A DNA stretch of 64,000 bases from Halomonas ventosae (GTDB lineage: Bacteria; Pseudomonadota; Gammaproteobacteria; Pseudomonadales; Halomonadaceae): positions 186,001-250,000 of the forward strand of contig NZ_SNZJ01000004.1 of assembly GCF_004363555.1 (NCBI RefSeq). Direction: 5' to 3'. The translations under genes were made by a program, and so were the position numbers. Shown here in pieces: positions 27,800 to 37,355 of the stretch. Within the stretch, counting starts at the first letter, position 1. Each line of letters begins with the position of its first letter. The notes under the pieces were generated by a model. That model made no database searches and was not told the origin of the DNA. It worked only from the letters and a program-made list of their open reading frames with translations.

Positions 27800-28738
27800 A
27801 TGGAACCCCGCGCCCACCATGTGCTGATCGGGCTGTTCACGGTGATCACCCTGGGCAGCGCGCTGCTGTTCGCCCTGTGGCTCGGCAAGTCCAGCGTCGA
27901 CCGCGACTACGACTGGTACGAGGTCGGCTTCAACCGGGCGGTCAGCGGGCTCTCCGAGGGCAATGCGGTCCAGTACAGCGGCATCGAGGTCGGGGACGTG
28001 GTCAGGCTGCGCCTCGACCCCCGGGACCCGCGCCAGGTCCGGGCGCTGATCCGCGTCTACAGCGATGTCCCGATCAAGCAGGACACCCGCGCCAGCCTTG
28101 CGCTGGCCAACATCACCGGGACCATGAACATCCAGCTCTCCGGCGGCACGCCCCGGAGCCCGCGCCTGCAGGGCAACCGCGCGGATCCCCCGCTGATCCA
28201 GGCCGAGCCCTCGCCGCTGAGCTCGCTGCTCTCCAACAGCGAGGAGCTCTTCGCCCAGGTGGACCGGTTGCTGACCAACGCCAACCGGCTGCTCTCCGAG
28301 GAGAACGCCGAGAGCCTGACGCGCACCCTGGGCAACCTGGAGGTCGTCTCTCGGTCGCTGGTCGACCAGCGCGATGCCCTCGGCGAAGCCATGGCGCGCT
28401 TCGGGCAGGTCGGCGAGCAGCTCGAGGCCTCTCTCGAGAGCGTCAGCACCCTGGGCGAGACAGCCAACGGGCTGCTCGACGAGGAAGGGCGCGCAACCCT
28501 GCAGAGTGCCCGGCGCGCCATGCAGTCGCTGGAGGCCACTACCGCACGGCTGGACGGCCTGACCGCCCGCCACGAGGGTTCCCTGGCGCGGGGCCTGCAG
28601 GGTGTTGGCGAGCTCGACCCGGCCATGCGCGAACTGCACGCCGCGCTGCGCGCCCTGAACCGGCTGGTGCGCCGCATCGAGGAAAACCCGGCCGATGCCC
28701 TGCTGGGGCGCGACGCGATCCAGGAGTTCACCCCATGA
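27800..28738 (+). CDS. MCE-domain substrate-binding protein (MlaD/PqiB-like)
   Basis: A periplasmic, inner-membrane-anchored MCE protein of 312 aa. A single N-terminal TM helix (residues 8-29) is followed by the MCE domain (about 38-118: GNAVQYSGIEVGDVVRLRL, ASLALANITGTMNIQLSGG). A long helical region (160-300) should form a coiled-coil tunnel or needle like that of PqiB/LetB or the mycobacterial Mce proteins. It lies 2 bp after the ATPase. Confidence 0.92.
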   Translation: MEPRAHHVLIGLFTVITLGSALLFALWLGKSSVDRDYDWYEVGFNRAVSGLSEGNAVQYSGIEVGDVVRLRLDPRDPRQVRALIRVYSDVPIKQDTRASLALANITGTMNIQLSGGTPRSPRLQGNRADPPLIQAEPSPLSSLLSNSEELFAQVDRLLTNANRLLSEENAESLTRTLGNLEVVSRSLVDQRDALGEAMARFGQVGEQLEASLESVSTLGETANGLLDEEGRATLQSARRAMQSLEATTARLDGLTARHEGSLARGLQGVGELDPAMRELHAALRALNRLVRRIEENPADALLGRDAIQEFTP

Positions 28739-29364
28739 CCCTGCGTTTCCCGCCACGCCTTGCCAGGGCCCTGCCGACCCTGCTGATGGCCATGCTGCTC
28801 GCGGGCTGCAGCCTGCTTCCCGACCAGGAGCCGGTGCGCCTCTTCACACTGCCCGAACCATCGCTGTCAGCGTCTCATGAGGCCAGCCGCGACCTGACCC
28901 TGCGGGTCGACACCCCCAGCGCCGTGGCGCCGCTGGATGGCCGACGCCTGCTGGTCATGCCCTCCCCCGGGGAGTTCCAGGCCTATGCCGGGGCACGCTG
29001 GAGCGACGATGCCCCGCGGCTGTTGCGCGACCACCTGATCGCGGCCTTGCGTCGCGACGGCCGCCTGGCCGCGGTGGTAGACGACGCCAGCCGGGCACGC
29101 AGCGATGCCACCCTGACGAGCCACCTGGGCGGCTTCCACAGCCGCTACCGCGAGGGCGCGCCCGAGGTGGTGCTGCGCCTAGAGGTCCAGCTGCTCGACG
29201 AGGCCAGCCGCGAGGTACTGGCCAGCCGCCGCCTCGAGGTCGTGGTGGCAAGCGACGGCGACAGCCTCGACGCCGTGGTCGCGGCCTTCGCTCGCGCCGC
29301 CGACCGACTCGCCGTCGAGCTGGTCGAGTGGACACTGTCGCGGATGGCCAGCGGCACGCCCTGA
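28735..29364 (+). CDS. ABC-transport auxiliary lipoprotein (PqiC/YmbA-like)
   Basis: A 209-aa predicted outer-membrane lipoprotein. The signal peptide ends in lipobox LLAGC (Cys26). The pattern VRLFTLPEPS, followed by a domain with RRLLVMPSPGEFQAYAGARWSDDAP, matches the PqiC/DUF330 family (YxxxRWxxxP-type signature). ATG 28735 overlaps the MCE gene stop by 4 bp. It is likely the outer-membrane receiver of this lipid-transport pathway. Confidence 0.9.
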   Translation: MTLRFPPRLARALPTLLMAMLLAGCSLLPDQEPVRLFTLPEPSLSASHEASRDLTLRVDTPSAVAPLDGRRLLVMPSPGEFQAYAGARWSDDAPRLLRDHLIAALRRDGRLAAVVDDASRARSDATLTSHLGGFHSRYREGAPEVVLRLEVQLLDEASREVLASRRLEVVVASDGDSLDAVVAAFARAADRLAVELVEWTLSRMASGTP

Positions 29365-29377
29365 GAGGCCATGGGCC

Positions 29378-31300
<1,923 letters not shown>

Positions 31301-31375
31301 GCGGCGCTCCTCGGCAGGCGATGTCTCCTCAACATACAAACGCCGGGCCAATGGCGAAAAATCGTCATTCTTTCA

Positions 31376-31410
31376 ACGAGATCTCGTGATTGGCGAGATC
31401 TCGTCACGAG
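31376..31410. promoter_or_regulatory. Upstream activator sites for CynF-like protein
   Basis: Two near-identical palindromes, ACGAGATCTCGT (31376-31387) and GCGAGATCTCGT (31393-31404), centred 17 bp apart, plus a trailing ACGAG half-site (31406-31410). They lie about 85 bp upstream of the sigma-54 promoter, the normal place for enhancer sites. Confidence 0.75.
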
Positions 31411-31487
31411 CGGCCCGGATGAGCATGCCCCACTTAGAATCCTACAACTCACTGTTCTATAAAGCATTTTCCTATAAAGCGGCGTAA

Positions 31488-31503
31488 TGGCACGCGCTTC
31501 GCA
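31488..31503 (+). promoter_or_regulatory. Sigma-54 promoter of cynABDS
   Basis: TGGCACG-CGCT-TCGCA matches the -24/-12 consensus TGGCACG-N4-TTGC(A/T) with one mismatch. GG (31489-31490) and GC (31501-31502) have the required 10-bp spacing. Transcription should start near 31513, 74 bp before cynA. Confidence 0.8.
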
Positions 31504-31586
31504 ATCCTCCGAGAGACCACACGCGCTGCGCCGAGCATGCACCCCGCTGGCGCAAGAGCCCCCTTCCACAGCACGAGCGACGTGAC

Positions 31587-33026
31587 ATGACCATGAACAA
31601 CGATCACAACAGTCTGGGTAATCCCTTCGACCACCGCCAATCGCTGATCCATGGACGGCACTGCGACTGCCAGGCGTGCACCGATGACGCGCGGCCAACC
31701 TCCAACTCCCGGCCTTCCCCCGCCTCGCCAGAGGCGGCATCGGCCGCCCCCGGGGCAACGCCACAGGACCAGGAGGCGATGCTGGACCGCATGGTGGAGA
31801 GCACACTGGTGCGCGGCATCTTCGGCCACAGCGACATGCATCGTCGCCAGTTCATGAAGCTGGTCGGCGGCGGCACCGCGGCCGCGGCCCTGGCGAGCTT
31901 CCTGCCCATGGAGGCGATCAAGGCGGCGGTCAAGGAGGACATGGGGCCCCTGGAGAAGACCAGGCTCAACGTCGGCTTCGTGCCGATCACCTGTGCGACC
32001 CCGATCATCATGGCGCATCCCATGGGCTTCTATGAGCGCTATGGCCTGGATGTCTCGGTGATCAAGACCGCCGGCTGGGCCGTGGCCCGCGACAAGTCAT
32101 TGAACCGCGAGTATGACGCGGCCCACATGCTGACCCCGATGCCCCTGGCCATGACCCTGGGCGCCGGCTCTACCCCCGAGCCCTACATCATGCCGGCCGT
32201 CGAGAACATCAACGGCCAGGCGATCGTGCTGCACAACGACCACAAGGAGAAGCGCGATCCCAAGCAGTGGAAGGGCTTCATCTTCGGCGTGCCGTTCGAG
32301 TACTCGATGCACAACTTCCTGCTGCGCTACTACGTGGCCGAGCACGGCCTCGATCCCGACCAGGACATCCAGATCCGGGTGATCCCGCCCCCCGAGATGG
32401 TCGCCAACCTGCGCGCCGGCAACATCGACGGCTTCCTGTCGCCAGACCCCTTCAACCAGCGCGCCGTATACGAGCGCATCGGCTTCATCCACCTGCTCAC
32501 CAAGGAGATCTGGGAGGGCCACCCGTGCTGCGCCTTCGCCACCAGCCAGGCGTTCGCCACCGAGAATCCCAACACCTACGGGGCCCTGCTGCGCTCCATC
32601 ATCGATGCAACCCAGTACTCGTCGAAGCAGGAGAACCGCAAGGAGATCGCCGCCGCGATCGCCCCGACCAACTACCTGAACCAGCCGGTGACGGTGATCG
32701 AGCAGGTGCTGACCGGGACCTACGCCGATGGCCTGGGCGGGGTCCAGAGGGTCCCGGATCGCATCGACTTCGACCCCTTCCCCTGGCACTCGATGGCGGT
32801 GTGGATCCTTACCCAGATGAAGCGCTGGGGCTACATCGAGGGCGACGTCAACTACCAGCAGATCGCCGAGCAGGTCTACCTGGCGAGCGATGCCGGGAAG
32901 GTCATGAGGGAGCTGGGCTACGACGCCCCGGACGAGGCCAGCCGCAACTACGAGATCATGGGCAAGACCTTCGACTACACCCAGCCCGAAGCCTACGTGA
33001 AGAGCTTCGCGATCGGGAGGGGGTGA
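31587..33026 (+). CDS. cynA: Cyanate ABC transporter substrate-binding protein with Tat signal and Cys-rich N-terminal extension
   Basis: Periplasmic binding protein of the NrtA/TauA/CynA family; 479 aa. A Tat motif RRQFMKLVGGGTAAAALAS lies at about residues 89-107. Before it are some 85 residues containing HGRHCDCQACTDD, an unusual Cys/His-rich stretch that stays on the cytoplasmic side. The mature domain (LNVGFVPITCATPIIMAHPMGFYE type) matches NrtA-like nitrate/cyanate binders. Substrate assignment to cyanate rests on cynS in the same operon. ATG 31587 has no clear ribosome site. Confidence 0.85.
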   Translation: MTMNNDHNSLGNPFDHRQSLIHGRHCDCQACTDDARPTSNSRPSPASPEAASAAPGATPQDQEAMLDRMVESTLVRGIFGHSDMHRRQFMKLVGGGTAAAALASFLPMEAIKAAVKEDMGPLEKTRLNVGFVPITCATPIIMAHPMGFYERYGLDVSVIKTAGWAVARDKSLNREYDAAHMLTPMPLAMTLGAGSTPEPYIMPAVENINGQAIVLHNDHKEKRDPKQWKGFIFGVPFEYSMHNFLLRYYVAEHGLDPDQDIQIRVIPPPEMVANLRAGNIDGFLSPDPFNQRAVYERIGFIHLLTKEIWEGHPCCAFATSQAFATENPNTYGALLRSIIDATQYSSKQENRKEIAAAIAPTNYLNQPVTVIEQVLTGTYADGLGGVQRVPDRIDFDPFPWHSMAVWILTQMKRWGYIEGDVNYQQIAEQVYLASDAGKVMRELGYDAPDEASRNYEIMGKTFDYTQPEAYVKSFAIGRG

Positions 33027-33027
33027 C

Positions 33028-33885
33028 ATGGACCGCACAACCACCGAGTGGAATCTCAGTCTCAACATGCGGGCCACCCTGGTGGCCCTGGTGCTGCTGG
33101 TCGTCGGGCTGGGGCTCTGGGAGGGACTCAACCAGGTCCCCAGCGGTGGCAACACCGCCGAGATGACCGAGTACGAGAAACTGATGGGCGGCGTCGAGGA
33201 CACCGCCCGGGTGCCGCCGCCCTCGGACGTCATCGAGCGCGCCTGGCAGGAGCTCTCCAATCCCTTCTACGACGCCGGTCCCAACGACAAGGGCATCGGC
33301 ATCCAGCTGGGGTACTCCCTCTACCGGGTGCTCACCGGCTACCTGCTGGCGGCTGCCGTCGCCATCCCGGTGGGCTTCCTGATCGGCATGTCGCCGCTGA
33401 TGTATCGGGCGCTGAACCCCTTCATCCAGGTGCTGAAACCGATCTCGCCCCTGGCCTGGATGCCCCTGGCGCTGTTCATCATCCGCGACTCCGAGGCGTC
33501 GGCGATCTTCGTGATCTTCATCTGCTCGATCTGGCCGATGCTGATCAACACCGCCTTCGGCGTGGCCGGCGTGCGCGAGGACTGGGTCAACGTGGCCCGC
33601 ACCCATGAGCTCTCGCCGCTGAAGACCGCCTTCAAGGTCATCCTGCCCGCCGCGGCCCCGACCATCCTCACCGGCATGCGCATCTCGATCGGCATCGCCT
33701 GGCTGGTGATCGTCGCCGCCGAGATGCTCGTCGGCGGCACCGGCATCGGCTACTACGTCTGGAACGAGTGGAACAACCTGGACCTGACCAGCGTGATCTT
33801 CTCGATCCTGATGATCGGGGTGGTCGGCATGCTGCTCGACATGTGCCTGGCCACGGTCTCGCGCCTGGTGACCTATGAGGAGTAA
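33028..33885 (+). CDS. cynB: Cyanate ABC transporter permease
   Basis: A 285-aa inner-membrane permease of the NrtB/TauC type. A first TM helix (residues 12-33) precedes an atypical soluble loop. The core has five further helices and the EAA-type loop NVARTHELSPLKTAFKVILPAAAPTI-like segment contacting the ATPase. It starts 1 bp after the cynA stop. Confidence 0.88.
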   Translation: MDRTTTEWNLSLNMRATLVALVLLVVGLGLWEGLNQVPSGGNTAEMTEYEKLMGGVEDTARVPPPSDVIERAWQELSNPFYDAGPNDKGIGIQLGYSLYRVLTGYLLAAAVAIPVGFLIGMSPLMYRALNPFIQVLKPISPLAWMPLALFIIRDSEASAIFVIFICSIWPMLINTAFGVAGVREDWVNVARTHELSPLKTAFKVILPAAAPTILTGMRISIGIAWLVIVAAEMLVGGTGIGYYVWNEWNNLDLTSVIFSILMIGVVGMLLDMCLATVSRLVTYEE

Positions 33886-33903
33886 CCCCGGAGGAATTGC
33901 CCC

Positions 33904-34842
33904 ATGAGCCAACATTTCGTACAAGTCCAGCAGGCCAGCAAGCGCTTCCCCCAGGGGCGTGGCCAGGACGACCTGACCGTCTTCGAGAACGTCAACTTCA
34001 ACCTCGAGAAGGGCGAGTTCGTGTGCATCATCGGCCACTCGGGGTGCGGCAAGTCGACCATCCTCAATGCCCTGGCCGGCCTCGACCAGTTCACCGATGG
34101 CGGGCTGATCATGGAGGGCCATGAGGTCACCGGTCCCGGACTCGAGCGCGGGGTGGTCTTCCAGAACTACAGCCTGCTGCCCTGGCTCACCGCCCTGGAG
34201 AACGTCAAGTTCGGCGTGCGCGCGCGCTGGAAGGAGTGGCCCCCTGCCCAGGTGGACGAGCACAGCCGGGACTACCTGAGCATGGTCGGCCTCGACGACG
34301 TCATCGACCGCAAGCCCTCGCAGCTCTCGGGCGGCATGCGCCAGCGCGTCAGCATCGCGCGGACCTTCGCCACCAAGCCCAAGCTGCTGCTGCTCGACGA
34401 GCCCTTCGGGGCGCTGGACGCCCTGACCCGCGGGGTGATCCAGGACGAGCTGATCAAGATCTGGGGCCGCGATCGCCAGACGGTGTTCATGATCACCCAT
34501 GACGTCGACGAGGCCATCCTGCTGGCCGACCGCATCCTGCTGATGACCAACGGGCCCGAGGCCCGCATCGCCGAGGCAGTGGAGATCGACCTGCCCCGCC
34601 CGCGCAGCCGGGCCGAGGTCGTCAAGCATCCCCACTACTACAGGATCCGCAACTACCTGATCGACTTCCTGGTGAATCGGTCAAGCACGCTGCGTACCGC
34701 CGACATCGACGGGCGTGGGCTGTCCTATCCCCAGTCCATCAACCCCGCCAGGGCGGACGCCGACTCCCCGACGCCCGACGAGGGCGACCCTGCCAACCAC
34801 AAACTGGTGAACTTCACTCCCAAGGAGACCCATCATGGATAA
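33904..34842 (+). CDS. cynD: Cyanate ABC transporter ATP-binding protein
   Basis: A 312-aa ATPase of the NrtD/SsuB family. Walker A GHSGCGKST, signature LSGGMRQRVSIAR and Walker B LLLLDEPFGALDALTRG are intact. The C-terminal ~60 residues form an extension beyond the usual domain end. A GGAGG ribosome site precedes ATG 33904; the end overlaps cynS by 8 bp. Confidence 0.9.
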   Translation: MSQHFVQVQQASKRFPQGRGQDDLTVFENVNFNLEKGEFVCIIGHSGCGKSTILNALAGLDQFTDGGLIMEGHEVTGPGLERGVVFQNYSLLPWLTALENVKFGVRARWKEWPPAQVDEHSRDYLSMVGLDDVIDRKPSQLSGGMRQRVSIARTFATKPKLLLLDEPFGALDALTRGVIQDELIKIWGRDRQTVFMITHDVDEAILLADRILLMTNGPEARIAEAVEIDLPRPRSRAEVVKHPHYYRIRNYLIDFLVNRSSTLRTADIDGRGLSYPQSINPARADADSPTPDEGDPANHKLVNFTPKETHHG

Positions 34843-35275
34843 GCTCGAGATGCGCCACACCCTGCTCGCCGCCAAGGCCCGCAAGCAACTGACCTGGGAA
34901 GAGATCGGCAAGAGCATCGGCATGTCGCCGGTGTGGGTGGCGTCGGCCTGCTACGGCATGAACAGCGCCACCCCGGAGGCCGCCCAGAAGATCTGCCAGG
35001 TGCTGGACGCCGAGCCGGACGTCGCCGCCGCCCTGGAGGCCTTCCCCACCAAGGCCTGGGACGAGGCCATCCCCCAGGACCCGCTGATCTACCGCCTCTA
35101 CGAGGTGGTGGGCGTCTACGGCGAGACCCTCAAGGACGTGATCCAGGAGAAGTTCGGCGACGGCATCATGAGCGCCATCGACTTCACCATGGAGGTCGAC
35201 AAGGTCGAGGACCCCAAGGGCGATCGCGTCCTGCTGACCCTCAACGGCAAGTTCCTGCCCTACAAGGCCTGGTGA
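34835..35275 (+). CDS. cynS: Cyanate hydratase (cyanase)
   Basis: Converts cyanate and bicarbonate to ammonia and CO2. At 146 aa it is close to E. coli CynS (156). Catalytic residues Arg87, Glu90 and Ser113 lie in YRLYEVVGVYGETLK and FGDGIMSAID. The N-terminal helical domain resembles a helix-turn-helix (LTWEEIGKSIGMSPVWVASA), as in all cyanases. It provides nitrogen from cyanate and detoxifies it. A strong AAGGAG site precedes ATG 34835. Confidence 0.98.
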   Translation: MDKLEMRHTLLAAKARKQLTWEEIGKSIGMSPVWVASACYGMNSATPEAAQKICQVLDAEPDVAAALEAFPTKAWDEAIPQDPLIYRLYEVVGVYGETLKDVIQEKFGDGIMSAIDFTMEVDKVEDPKGDRVLLTLNGKFLPYKAW

Positions 35276-35276
35276 G

Positions 35277-36125
35277 TCAGCCGGCTTCCGCCTCGAGCCT
35301 TCCCAGCGTGCGCTCCACGGCCCCCCGGTAGCCGCCGCCGAACATCAGCAGGTGGTTCAGCAGCGGATACAGCTGGAACAGGGCTTCCCGCCTCGGCCAA
35401 TCGCCGGGGCGGTGTCCGTTCCAGTAGGCCTCGAAGAACGCCTCGCCCGGCGAGCCGAACAGCGTCAGCATGGCCAGGTCCACCTCCGGGAAGTGGCGAT
35501 AGACCGCCGGGTCGATGATCGCCGGCCCCCGGGTCGTGAAGAGCACATTGCCCGACCACAGGTCACCATGCACCAGGCTCGCCGGGACGTCCGGCAGCCA
35601 GGCCTCCAGGCCATGGGCGATGGCCTCCACACGAGCGCGCAACCGAGCATCCATCAGGCCTCGCGCCTGGCAGGCATCCACCAGGGGCAGCAGGCGGCGC
35701 TCGCGCTGGAAGGCGCGGCCGTCGGGCAGCGGCGCGTTGGGCTGGGGCGTGCGCCCGCAGGCATTGTCGCGCGGCCAGCCGTGGGCGTCCCCGGTCACCG
35801 CATGGAGCCGGCGCAGCCCCTCCCCCAGGCTCGCCTCGTCGCGGCGTGAACGCCCCGTCTCCAGCGCCTCCATCACCAGCCAGCCCTCCCCCTCGGCCAG
35901 CACCTCGGGCACGACCAGCCCGCTGCCGGCCTCGCGCAACGCCCGCAGGCCGTCGGCCTCGCCGGCCAGCCGCTCGGGGGCGTCCTGCTTGACCACCACC
36001 TCGCCCTGGTCGGTCGCCAGGCGGAAGACCTCGGCGATATCGCCGCCCCCGAGGGGCTGCGGCTCGCCCCGCGGCGTCAGTCCGGCAGCCGACAGCAGCG
36101 AGGCAAGAGTCTCGTCGATCGACAT
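35277..36125 (-). CDS. Fructosamine kinase-family protein
   Basis: A 282-aa protein with the aminoglycoside-phosphotransferase/fructosamine-3-kinase fold. The catalytic loop is VHGDLWSGNVLF and the metal-binding motif is AIIDPAVYRH, as in bacterial YniA-like enzymes. It probably phosphorylates glycated amines or ribulosamines for protein deglycation. ATG 36125 has AGGGAG upstream and fits homologue starts; the ATG at 36230 would add 35 unconserved residues. The stop lies 1 bp after that of convergent cynS. Confidence 0.85.
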   Translation of the reverse strand: MSIDETLASLLSAAGLTPRGEPQPLGGGDIAEVFRLATDQGEVVVKQDAPERLAGEADGLRALREAGSGLVVPEVLAEGEGWLVMEALETGRSRRDEASLGEGLRRLHAVTGDAHGWPRDNACGRTPQPNAPLPDGRAFQRERRLLPLVDACQARGLMDARLRARVEAIAHGLEAWLPDVPASLVHGDLWSGNVLFTTRGPAIIDPAVYRHFPEVDLAMLTLFGSPGEAFFEAYWNGHRPGDWPRREALFQLYPLLNHLLMFGGGYRGAVERTLGRLEAEAG

Positions 36126-36193
36126 GTGGCAAGGCTCCCTTGATTCGCTGCCATGAGGGTCGCCAGTCCGCTCGGCACTGTCAAAAACGGGAC

Positions 36194-36218
36194 AAAAAAA
36201 GACCGCCCGGAGGCGGCC
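36194..36218 (-). terminator. Intrinsic terminator of the fasciclin gene
   Basis: A 7-bp stem (GGCCGCC / GGCGGTC on the minus strand, one G-U pair) is followed by seven T residues. Confidence 0.85.
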
Positions 36219-36273
36219 AGAAGGGGGCATTCAAGCAAGTGACAGGGTGGTGACCCCGGTCGGGACGCCGGGA

Positions 36274-36780
36274 TCACTCGGGCATCAGCACGCCGTCGAT
36301 CACGTGGATGACGCCATTGCTGGCCTCGATGTCGGCCTGGACCACGGTGGCATCATTGATCATCACGCTGCCGTCCATGGTGGTGATGGTGATGTCCTGG
36401 CCCTGCACGGTGGTGGCGCTGTCGGCCGCCATGGCGTCCTCGGCCATGATCTTGCCGGGCACCACGTGGTAGGTGAGGATCGCCTGGAGCTGCTCCTGGT
36501 TCTCCGGCTCGAGCAGGGACTCCACGGTGCCATCCGGGAGCGCGGCGAAGGCCTCGTCGGTCGGGGCGAAGACGGTGAAGGGACCCTCGCCCTTGAGGGT
36601 CTCGACCAGGCCAGCCGCCTCGACCGCGGCCACCAGGGTCTCGAACTGGCCCGCACCCGCTGCGGTGTCGACGATGTCCTTCTTCATGCCGTGGTTGTCG
36701 GCCTGGACGCTGCCGGCGAACATCAGGCCCAGCATGCCGGCGCCGATGAACTGGGAAACGGGAGTGGTGAAGGTCTTCAT
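36274..36780 (-). CDS. Secreted fasciclin (FAS1)-domain protein
   Basis: A 168-aa exported protein. A signal peptide (residues 1-27, [12 protein letters not shown]) precedes one FAS1 domain with both conserved boxes: [17 protein letters not shown] (H1) and [24 protein letters not shown] (H2). Such proteins mediate adhesion or cell-surface interactions. ATG 36780 follows an AGAGGAAGAG site. It is monocistronic with its own terminator. Confidence 0.93.
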   Translation of the reverse strand: MKTFTTPVSQFIGAGMLGLMFAGSVQADNHGMKKDIVDTAAGAGQFETLVAAVEAAGLVETLKGEGPFTVFAPTDEAFAALPDGTVESLLEPENQEQLQAILTYHVVPGKIMAEDAMAADSATTVQGQDITITTMDGSVMINDATVVQADIEASNGVIHVIDGVLMPE

Positions 36781-37043
36781 GGGGCACTCTTCCTCTTTGG
36801 CTGACCCCGGCCGCGGAGCGACCGGTGGGTTGCGAAGCTTCAGGTCTGTGGCCCTTCTCGGCCTCGACCTATACACAAGCTAGACTCTGTACAGCTATTG
36901 GACAAGTATTATTTTCCCCATCGTCTGCAGGAGCCTCCACCCGCCACATGCGCCGAGCAGGAAAGGTAGCGTCACGGGCTGACCTCGGCGTCGTGATATG
37001 GCACAACGGCAGGACGTTCATTCAGGTGAGAGGAGTCGAGACC

Positions 37044-37355
37044 ATGTACAAGTTGGCCTTCTTCGTGCCCGTGGCAGAGGCCGAGGCCGTCAAGGAAGCG
37101 GTCTTCGCCACCGGGGCGGGACGCATCGGCGACTACGAGGCGTGCTGCTTCCAGACCCGCGGCACCGGACAGTTCCGGCCGCTGGAGGGCGCCGACCCGC
37201 ACATCGGGCGGGTAGGCGACCTGGAGCAGGTGGAGGAGCTGAAGGTGGAGCTGGTCTGCGAGGATGCGCTGATCGATAAGGCGCTGGCCGCCCTGAAGAG
37301 CGCCCACCCCTATGAGGAGCCGGCCTTCGACGTCTGGCGACTGGCGGACCTGTGA
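37044..37355 (+). CDS. NIF3/YqfO-like small protein with PII/CutA-type fold
   Basis: A 103-aa protein beginning MYKLAFFVPVAEAEAVKEAVF and containing GAGRIGDYEACCFQTRGTGQF and HPYEEPAFDVW. This matches the central inserted domain of YqfO/NIF3-like proteins when it stands alone. Its function is not established. ATG 37044 has GAGAGGAG upstream. The last 46 bp overlap the convergent mannitol dehydrogenase-like gene. Confidence 0.8.
   Translation: MYKLAFFVPVAEAEAVKEAVFATGAGRIGDYEACCFQTRGTGQFRPLEGADPHIGRVGDLEQVEELKVELVCEDALIDKALAALKSAHPYEEPAFDVWRLADL

Noticed and set aside
35277-36230. Aminoglycoside resistance phosphotransferase
   Set aside because: The kinase motifs and flanking residues fit the fructosamine-3-kinase/YniA group better, and there is no resistance-gene context.
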